In this document: positions 6,179 through 10,050 of the stretch, in pieces
Position numbering within the stretch: position 1 is the stretch's first letter
Layout: the number at the start of each line of letters is the position of its first letter
NCBI GenBank assembly: GCA_904419315.1
Contig: CAJFQY010000046.1
Coordinates: forward strand, 1 to 10,050
DNA from: Zongyangia gallinarum
GTDB taxonomy: Bacteria; Bacillota; Clostridia; Oscillospirales; Ruminococcaceae
Length of the DNA: 10,050 nt
Direction: 5' to 3'
Program-made: the position numbers and the translations under genes
Notes under the pieces: model-generated
Told to the model about the DNA's origin: nothing
What the model saw: the letters and a program-made list of their open reading frames with translations, nothing else
Databases searched by the model: none

Positions 6179-6205
6179 CAGTGTTACCAAGCGAGGAGGA
6201 TCGGG

Positions 6206-6655
6206 GTGAAAAATCTGTCATTTGAGGAATTAGAACTGGCGGCATACCACGGGGAACCTATGCCGGATAAGCTCCCTCTCCCTGATCAGATGTGCTATTT
6301 ATGCCTAAGATGCCTTTATGACTCCTATCGTGTGAAAAGAATCGCCAAGGAGGTGGCGGTACGGGAAAAGAAAGCAATACGCCAAGGCTTCGAGGAAAAC
6401 CGGGAAGACTATTTCCGCCAGCTTGCGATGTATGCCCAATATCAGGAGGATATACGGGTATCAGGTATGCTGCGCAGTGAAATCCTCAAAGGGCTGCAGG
6501 TAGGAGAGGAAATAGTTTCGCTTTTCGAGAAAGCATGTGAATGCATCGGTAAAATGACAGGAGATATGCTGTTTCCCCAATTGTGCCGGAGGGAGGTAGA
6601 AAAATATGAAAGCAATGGTTCCATACAGCAAGAGAGAATTGCGGAGGATGAATGA
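6206..6655 (+). CDS. Conserved-type phage protein of unknown function
   Basis: This 149-aa protein begins with GTG at 6206, with GAGGAGG at 6193-6199 six bases upstream; the frame's extension to the left lies in the repeat region and is not coding. The opening KNLSFEELELAAYHGEPMPDKL is a beginning I associate with small clostridial phage proteins located after the replication module. Residues 30-36 hold a CxxCxxC cluster (CYLCLRC). The rest is helical and charged, with a second cysteine group at 111-113 (CEC). No enzyme motif is visible. Its 3' end overlaps the next gene by 50 bases. It is the first gene after the putative origin, so any promoter in that region would drive it. Confidence 0.75.
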   Translation: MKNLSFEELELAAYHGEPMPDKLPLPDQMCYLCLRCLYDSYRVKRIAKEVAVREKKAIRQGFEENREDYFRQLAMYAQYQEDIRVSGMLRSEILKGLQVGEEIVSLFEKACECIGKMTGDMLFPQLCRREVEKYESNGSIQQERIAEDE

Positions 6656-6884
6656 ATACTGCGACAAGCACATCCAGGAAAGCGCCATGAAATGCCAATG
6701 GCTGATGGTGATCGCGTTAAACGACGCCCTGGGCATTGGCAGAGACCGGATGATGAAGGTGTTTGAGCACTATCAGGAGATCGTGGATGAGTACGGCGGG
6801 CTGAAAAAGGATGACGTTGCCGATGAGAAGGTCGTTAGAAGGATTAAACAAATTGGTCTGCCGATTAACCAGTTGTATGGCTAA
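6606..6884 (+). CDS. Small helical phage protein of unknown function
   Basis: This 92-aa protein has its ATG at 6606, behind GGAGGTAG, and overlaps the preceding gene by 50 bases. A second ATG at 6615 is a possible alternative start. The sequence is largely helical: QWLMVIALNDALGIGRDRMMKVFEHYQEIVDEY (residues 31-63) resembles a family of small phage proteins built around an LNDxxGxGxxR core. I do not recognise a biochemical role. The spacing and strong ribosome binding site argue that it is translated despite the long overlap. Confidence 0.7.
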   Translation: MKAMVPYSKRELRRMNEYCDKHIQESAMKCQWLMVIALNDALGIGRDRMMKVFEHYQEIVDEYGGLKKDDVADEKVVRRIKQIGLPINQLYG

Positions 6885-6916
6885 TTGGTGGATAGAGAGA
6901 TAGGAGGATGAATGAA

Positions 6917-7159
6917 ATGACAAATGAGACTGAAATGCGACATGATCTCAATACGCCGCTGACGAACGCTGACCGCATCCGAGCCATGACCGACGAGGAG
7001 CTTTCGGACATTTTCCTCAGAGCTGACTTTTGTAAGTATTGTGAGCATGAAAAAGACGGAGTATGCAATTACATCTGTGCTTATCCAAACATTCCGCTTT
7101 ATGACGGGTGCAAACAGGCAGCATTGACGTGGCTCCAGCGGCCAGCAGAGGAGGGCTGA
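6917..7159 (+). CDS. Small cysteine-rich phage protein
   Basis: This is an 80-aa protein. Start choice: AGGAGG at 6902-6907 directly abuts the ATG at 6908, which leaves no spacer, so the in-frame ATG at 6917 (nine-base spacer) is preferred; starting at 6908 would add three residues. The motif LTNADRIRAMTDEELSDIF (residues 15-33) is a common beginning in clostridial phage proteins, where the tail ends in a W-L-(R/Q)-x-P pattern, here TWLQRPAEEG. Cysteines at 39, 42, 50, 54 and 65 could bind one zinc ion. No function is known. The next gene starts two bases after its end. Confidence 0.75.
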   Translation: MTNETEMRHDLNTPLTNADRIRAMTDEELSDIFLRADFCKYCEHEKDGVCNYICAYPNIPLYDGCKQAALTWLQRPAEEG

Positions 7160-7160
7160 C

Positions 7161-7478
7161 ATGAACTACAAAGACCTAATAGAACGGTTGAACAATGCCG
7201 CAGGGGGTCCAGCAGGACGCAAAATGTGTCAAGATGCTGCCAAAGCTATCACCGATTTGCTTATCCGGGCGGAAAAGGCGGAGAGGGAGAGGGATGCGGC
7301 GGTGTTCGACCTTCTCAGAGCAGAGGAGGCAGCAGAGGAAACGAACGTACTTCTTGACGTTGAAGTGCATCCGGCCTGTGATTATTCCCTGTACTTGGCT
7401 GTTCACGATAGCGTGAGTGACATTGTAAATTGGGAGCACGACGATGTATGGCGCGGCCATAAGGAGGAAAAAGAATGA
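7161..7478 (+). CDS. Small phage protein with helical N-terminus, function unknown
   Basis: This 105-aa protein follows GGAGGG. Residues 1-58 are helical: MNYKDLIERLNNAAGG, then AAKAITDLLIRAEKAERERDAAVFDLL, a pattern common in Firmicutes phage accessory proteins. The C-terminal half (about 64-105) is acidic and aromatic (VNWEHDDVWRGH) and may be a separate small fold. The stop overlaps the start of the next gene as ATGA at 7475-7478, so translation is probably coupled. The function is not recognised. Confidence 0.7.
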   Translation: MNYKDLIERLNNAAGGPAGRKMCQDAAKAITDLLIRAEKAERERDAAVFDLLRAEEAAEETNVLLDVEVHPACDYSLYLAVHDSVSDIVNWEHDDVWRGHKEEKE

Positions 7479-7909
7479 AACGGCTGACTGTTTTTGATGG
7501 AGAGTTTTGGCTACATAAAGATTTCCCACCGGTAAGGGAGGATACAGTGGATGAGTTTGTGGATTGCGTGAAAGATATGGCATCCCGCCTCGCATTAATA
7601 GAAAATATCCTCGGCGACGACTACGACCTTGACCGACTGAAAGAGCTTGTGCAAGCGGACAGGGAAGGAAAATGCGTTGTGCTGCCATGCAGGGTTGGTG
7701 ATAAAGTATACTGTATTCAAAGTTACTTCAACGATGCTAAAATGCGTTCTGAGAAAAAGGTAAAATGCAGAGTCGTTGATTTTATGCAATCGTTACCGGA
7801 TTTGTTTGAGTGCGAAGGAATGATTTATAAGTTTAGCGATATCGGAAAAATCGTATTTCTCACCTGTGAAGAAGCGGAAGCTGCATTGGAGGAAATGAAA
7901 AATGGCTGA
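7475..7909 (+). CDS. Phage accessory protein with RLKELVxADREG / VxLPCxVGDxVY motif
   Basis: This 144-aa protein has AAGGAGG at 7461-7467. The segment LDRLKELVQADREGKCVVLPCRVGDKVYCI (residues 52-81, shown here as consecutive motifs) followed by a C-terminal IGKIVFLTCEEAEAALEE is a widespread pattern in small proteins of clostridial phages and prophages. The VGDKVY part followed by alternating hydrophobic residues looks like a small beta-barrel. No activity has been assigned that I know of. It overlaps the next gene by 8 bases (7902-7909). Confidence 0.75.
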   Translation: MKRLTVFDGEFWLHKDFPPVREDTVDEFVDCVKDMASRLALIENILGDDYDLDRLKELVQADREGKCVVLPCRVGDKVYCIQSYFNDAKMRSEKKVKCRVVDFMQSLPDLFECEGMIYKFSDIGKIVFLTCEEAEAALEEMKNG

Positions 7910-8303
7910 ATATATAGAACGAAAGGCTCTGCTTGATGAACTGTGTCGTGATAACTGCGAAAGGACGTATGACGGTACTTGCCATAATTGCCGTATGACA
8001 GAAACTATAGCCGATTTTCCAACCGTAGACGTTGTGGAGGTGGTCAGATGCGGGGAGTGCATCTATTACCATCCAGCACACATCAAATGTCCAGACGGAA
8101 GCGAAAAAGGCTATAACGAAATGCCGGCAGAAGCCTTTGATGAACTTGGGACAGGCTTAGTAACGCTTGAATATGGGATAAACATTGGTGGACAATGCGA
8201 AGTAGAAAAATACAGCGGATATTCCGAGGACAAGTCTGTATTCAGAAGATCTGACGACTTTTGTAGCCGAGGCCAGGGAAAGGAGAGAAAGAATAATGGC
8301 TAA
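7902..8303 (+). CDS. Cysteine-rich phage accessory protein (MAEYIER family type)
   Basis: This 133-aa protein starts with MAEYIERKALLDEL, a frequent beginning among clostridial phage proteins, behind GGAGGAAATG. Cysteines at 15, 19, 27 and 30 form one possible zinc-binding group, and C50-x2-C53 with C63, C99 and C121 a second. The stretch VDVVEVVRCGECIYY (residues 42-56) and the end DDFCSRG fit the family's usual zinc-ribbon-like C-terminus. The next gene has a related beginning and a matching PAVDVAPVV segment, so the two look like diverged tandem paralogues. Function unknown; the stop overlaps the next start by 8 bases. Confidence 0.75.
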   Translation: MAEYIERKALLDELCRDNCERTYDGTCHNCRMTETIADFPTVDVVEVVRCGECIYYHPAHIKCPDGSEKGYNEMPAEAFDELGTGLVTLEYGINIGGQCEVEKYSGYSEDKSVFRRSDDFCSRGQGKERKNNG

Positions 8304-8847
8304 ATATGTAAGAGTTGATGGAATGAAATTGGACTATTCTGGGCTGGCTTATATTCCTCCAAATGACGGATTTGCAATCGCAAGTTTTTTTGCGAATCAG
8401 ATAGAGAACTTGCCAGCCGTAGACGTTGCGCCGGTGGTGCACGGAAGATGGATTATGCACGACGATAAATTTTTAGGCCTTACTTGTGAATGCTCTATAT
8501 GCCATATAGAAACATGCGGAGATAGCCCTTATTGCCCATCTTGCGGCGCTCGACTGGATAATGGGGAACAGGAGGAACGTATCGCCCAAACTGTCTACGA
8601 CTTCGCCCTTGATAAATGGGGCAAAGAAAGTCAAACCCGGATGATGTTTGAGGAGATGGCGGAGCTGCAAAAGGAATTGTGCAAGGAAGCCAGAGGAGAG
8701 GACAACACAGACGCCATAGCGGAAGAGATCGCAGATGTGAAGATTATGCTGGAGCAGATGATAATCCTCCACAACTGCAAGGATATGGTGGAGATGCAGA
8801 TGAAGAGGAAGCTTCAGAGGCTAAAAGAGAGATTGGAGGGAGAATAG
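8296..8847 (+). CDS. Zinc-ribbon-like protein fused to a MazG-like NTP pyrophosphohydrolase domain
   Basis: This 183-aa protein has two parts. Residues 1-90 resemble the preceding gene product: MAKYVRVDG, PAVDVAPVVHGRW (40-52), then zinc-ligand pairs C66-x2-C69 and C80-x2-C83, ending in YCPSCGARLD. Residues 92-183 look like an all-alpha MazG-type domain, which hydrolyses NTPs or dNTPs to the monophosphate and pyrophosphate. FEEMAELQKEL (118-128) gives the EExxE metal-binding motif and EEIADVKIMLEQ (143-154) the ExxD motif, with E119/E120, E123, E144 and D147 present. The zinc-ribbon-like part normally ends a protein at GARLD-type sequence, and MazG-like genes are usually separate, so this is probably a fusion. 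Catalytic residues look intact, so nucleotide-pool control is a fair inference; substrate unknown. Confidence 0.8.
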   Translation: MAKYVRVDGMKLDYSGLAYIPPNDGFAIASFFANQIENLPAVDVAPVVHGRWIMHDDKFLGLTCECSICHIETCGDSPYCPSCGARLDNGEQEERIAQTVYDFALDKWGKESQTRMMFEEMAELQKELCKEARGEDNTDAIAEEIADVKIMLEQMIILHNCKDMVEMQMKRKLQRLKERLEGE

Positions 8848-9047
8848 TGACAGAGATATGCGCTTTTTGGGACTGCGGGAAATGCAGAGCCTTGACCAAA
8901 GCAGAATGTGTGTGGTGCAAGTTTTTTAAAACAAAACGACAGATGATCAAAGAGACACAGCAAACACAGGATAGAATTGAGCGATTGCCGTCAAAGGAAA
9001 ATGAGCATATCAAAGAGAAATACAGTTTTCGGTATGCTTATCGTTAG
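8847..9047 (+). CDS. Very small cysteine-rich phage protein
   Basis: This 66-aa protein starts with GTG at 8847, which shares its G with the TAG stop of the preceding gene; GGAGGG at 8835-8840 gives a six-base spacer. The frame is open further left, but that is a shadow of the MazG-fusion gene. Cysteines at 5, 10, 13, 21 and 24 (WDCGKC and CVWCKFF) form a compact probable zinc site, followed by a charged helix and a short tail ending YSFRYAYR. Small proteins with this Cys pattern followed by a helix occur just before DUF1492-type regulator genes in related phages. Function unknown. Confidence 0.75.
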   Translation: MTEICAFWDCGKCRALTKAECVWCKFFKTKRQMIKETQQTQDRIERLPSKENEHIKEKYSFRYAYR

Positions 9048-9059
9048 GAGGCTGATGGG

Positions 9060-9500
9060 GTGACCAACCAAGAAAAGAAGAAGTGGCTGCTGGAATACAG
9101 GAGATTGGAACAGAACATCGAAAGAGACATGGAAGAATTACAGCGCTTGGAATCCCGAGCGGAAAAGATCACGTCCATGGTGAGCGATATGCCCAAAGGC
9201 AGTCAACAGGGGGACAGCCTCCAGCGGTCAGTGGAGAAGATATGCGAGCTAAAGGTAAGTTTGAACCAGAGAATTGACGCGGCTGTGGAGAAGAGAAAGG
9301 AAATTGAGACGGTGATCGAAACCCTGGAGGACAAGACGCTGCAATTATTGCTGAGATACCGGTACATAGACGGCATGACTTGGGAACAGATTACAGTGAA
9401 AATGAGATATGATTACCGATGGGTTCTCAGGCTTCATGGAAGGGCACTTGAGAGATTGACCATAGAAAGCCACATAAAAAGTGTGATAACATTAAACTAG
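9060..9500 (+). CDS. DUF1492-like phage transcription regulator (sigma region 4 / ArpU-type)
   Basis: This 146-aa protein starts with GTG at 9060, eight bases after AGGAGG (9046-9051). Residues 1-90 form a long charged helical region that includes SDMPKGSQQGDSLQRSVEKI (42-61), a hallmark of the DUF1492 group. Residues 93-132 hold a helix-turn-helix resembling sigma-70 region 4: LQLLLRYRYIDGMTWEQI, then MRYDYRWVLRLHGRALERL. Proteins of this kind usually sit at the end of the early region, just before packaging genes, and are thought to activate late transcription. Which promoter it acts on is not visible here. The DNA-binding part is clear; the late-activator role is inferred from family and position. 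Confidence 0.82.
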   Translation: MTNQEKKKWLLEYRRLEQNIERDMEELQRLESRAEKITSMVSDMPKGSQQGDSLQRSVEKICELKVSLNQRIDAAVEKRKEIETVIETLEDKTLQLLLRYRYIDGMTWEQITVKMRYDYRWVLRLHGRALERLTIESHIKSVITLN

Positions 9501-9548
9501 AGCAAGTACAAAAAACTGTTCTCACCCTCAACATCCTCCTTTTCACGG

Positions 9549-9575
9549 GCGCCTGCTGGAAATACCGGTGGGCGC
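9549..9575 (+). terminator. Terminator-like hairpin after the regulator gene
   Basis: GCGCCTGCTGG at 9549-9559 pairs over its full 11 bases with CCGGTGGGCGC at 9565-9575 (eight Watson-Crick and three G-U pairs), closed by the loop AAATA. The sequence after it, TTCGTTATGC, has only a poor T-tract, so it may be a weak intrinsic terminator, an antiterminator target or an RNA processing site. It lies in the 105-base gap between the regulator gene and the next + strand gene. Confidence 0.5.
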
Positions 9576-9605
9576 TTCGTTATGCTCAGAAACCAGAGGT
9601 GACCC

Positions 9606-9824
9606 ATGCAGGATATAGATAAGCTAATCAAAGAATATCAAGAATCCCTTGGGCAGGTGATAGCCCGACGGGAAGAACTACAGGCAAAACTGCCGAAGAA
9701 AGACCCGTGGGAGAGAGAGCCCGCTTTGTGGAGAAGATTCATGATACTGAGCCGGGAGGAAGGGGACTTGAGGTGGTCCCTATGCCAGATGCTGAGGTGG
9801 AAAGAGGGGAACACGAAGCTTTAG
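9606..9824 (+). CDS. Small helical phage protein of unknown function
   Basis: This 72-aa protein has its ATG at 9606, behind AGAGGTGA. The first helix (MQDIDKLIKEYQESLGQVIARREELQAKL, residues 1-29, given here as one coiled-coil-like run) is followed by DPWEREPALWRRFMIL and a second charged helix. This two-helix, coiled-coil layout is common in short phage proteins that follow the DUF1492-type gene in clostridial phages. No motif points to a function. Its stop is 11 bases before the hairpin shared with the convergent gene to the right. Confidence 0.65.
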   Translation: MQDIDKLIKEYQESLGQVIARREELQAKLPKKDPWEREPALWRRFMILSREEGDLRWSLCQMLRWKEGNTKL

Positions 9825-9835
9825 CCAAAAAGAAA

Positions 9836-9857
9836 GCCGGGGCTATTCTTCCCCGGC
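9836..9857 (-). terminator. Intrinsic terminator of the minus-strand gene
   Basis: GCCGGGG at 9836-9842 and CCCCGGC at 9851-9857 form a perfect 7-bp GC stem with an 8-base loop. Read on the minus strand, the stem is followed by TTTCTTTTTGG, a good U-tract; read on the plus strand it is followed by CCTTGG, which is not. The stop codon of the minus-strand gene lies inside the loop. Confidence 0.8.
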
Positions 9858-10025
9858 CTTGGCGATGTATTCCGCAATAAACTTTTTGATTTCCCTTGTT
9901 GGTTTTGTCCCATTTTTTTCACAGGCTTCACGGAAAGCGGCTAACACTTCAGGACGCAAATCCAAAGGAAAACGAACATAGGTTTTGCGCATGTATTTTT
10001 GTTGCGCATCATATTTCCCAGCCAT
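9843..10025 (-). CDS. Ribbon-helix-helix (Arc-like) small DNA-binding protein
   Basis: This is the only gene on the minus strand: 60 aa, with ATG at 10025-10023 behind GAAGGTG. Residues about 14-23 form a basic strand (KTYVRFPLDL), followed by a helix (PEVLAAFREACEKNG, 25-39) and a second helix (KPTREIKKFIAEYIA, 41-55). That order is the ribbon-helix-helix fold used by Arc/MetJ-type repressors, and proteins beginning MAGKYDAQ are common in clostridial phages and mobile elements. It converges on the small + strand gene and has its own terminator. It may be a repressor, or the antitoxin-like half of a pair whose partner would lie outside the window; no toxin is seen here. Upstream sequence is too short to judge its promoter. 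Confidence 0.8.
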   Translation of the reverse strand: MAGKYDAQQKYMRKTYVRFPLDLRPEVLAAFREACEKNGTKPTREIKKFIAEYIAKAGEE

Positions 10026-10050
10026 GTCTACACCTTCTTATTAAATGTTT

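Larger units (their letters stand above)
5892..6189. repeat. Cluster of GTAACACAA iteron-like repeats in both orientations
   Basis: The 9-mer GTAACACAA occurs on the + strand at 5892-5900, 5987-5995, 5996-6004 and 6151-6159, and on the - strand (TTGTGTTAC) at 6105-6113 and 6170-6178. The 7-base core is also on the - strand at 6181-6187, with a one-mismatch copy (TTGTGTCAC) at 5930-5938. Two copies are in direct tandem at 5987-6004, and GTGTTACCA is in tandem at 6172-6189, roughly mirroring each other. The flanks add runs of ACAC and A or T that extend the inverted symmetry between 5892-5920 and about 6090-6113. Confidence 0.9.
5882..6205. other. Candidate phage replication origin (repeat-rich non-coding region)
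   Basis: This is the only long gap between genes in the window: 324 bases, visibly AT-rich and without a credible gene. It holds seven exact copies of the 7-mer GTAACAC in both orientations, two 27-bp direct repeats, long A/T-rich stretches and a 14-bp palindrome near its centre. Repeated short sites beside an AT-rich, easily melted core, placed just after the primase and helicase genes, are the classic layout of an iteron-type phage origin. S. thermophilus siphophages of the Sfi21 type are known to carry a non-coding origin beside their replication genes, a useful parallel. An operator cluster or promoter region for the downstream genes is an alternative; I found no convincing -35/-10 pair. 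Confidence 0.6.

Noticed and set aside
5892..6189. CRISPR array
   Set aside because: The repeats are only 9 bases, occur in both orientations and are irregularly spaced; the 27-bp repeat occurs only twice. No cas gene is present.
5965..6225. Open frame of 86 codons through the repeat region, and a minus-strand frame at 6021-6245
   Set aside because: They start without a ribosome binding site, run through repeats and a palindrome, and give low-complexity sequences unlike any protein; the + strand one also overlaps the well-supported start at 6206.
9843..10025. Toxin-antitoxin pair
   Set aside because: The ribbon-helix-helix protein could be an antitoxin, but no adjacent minus-strand toxin gene exists within the window, and the sequence upstream ends 25 bases after its start.

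Overview
The window reads as the early/middle region of a tailed phage or prophage of a Firmicute, most likely a gut-type clostridium. The reasons are strong GGAGG ribosome binding sites, frequent GTG and TTG starts, tightly packed or overlapping small genes nearly all on the + strand, and a recognisable siphophage replication module. No lysogeny, structural or packaging gene is visible, so phage and prophage cannot be told apart here.

Layout. (1) 1-608 encodes a hexapeptide-repeat (left-handed beta-helix type) protein. Its start codon lacks only its first base at the window edge. (2) 601-1117 holds two small unknown genes. (3) 1104-5881 is the DNA replication/recombination module: a Gp157-family protein, a small ribbon-helix-helix-like protein, a Sak4-like RecA/AAA-type ATPase, a DUF669 ssDNA-binding protein, an ERCC4-type nuclease, a CHC2 zinc-finger primase fragment and a DUF927 helicase. 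(4) 5882-6205 is a 324-base non-coding, AT-rich, repeat-dense stretch with seven exact copies of GTAACAC in both orientations, a pair of 27-bp direct repeats and an AT-rich palindrome. It is the best candidate for the phage replication origin and the most interesting element of the window. (5) 6206-9047 is a run of eight small accessory genes. Several are rich in paired cysteines, and one (8296-8847) fuses a zinc-ribbon-like part to a MazG-like NTP pyrophosphohydrolase part. (6) 9060-9500 encodes a DUF1492-like sigma-region-4/ArpU-type regulator, which usually marks the switch to late genes. (7) 9501-10050 holds a hairpin, a small + strand gene, and a convergent minus-strand ribbon-helix-helix gene with its own terminator.

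Working together: the ATPase, SSB-like protein and ERCC4 nuclease form a plausible recombination/annealing set. The zinc-finger protein and DUF927 helicase form a split primase-helicase pair that could act on the adjacent repeat region. The small accessory genes probably tune the host or nucleotide pools, and the DUF1492-like protein probably drives the genes to the right of the window. Functional statements rest on recognition of motifs and family resemblance by eye; no database search was run.
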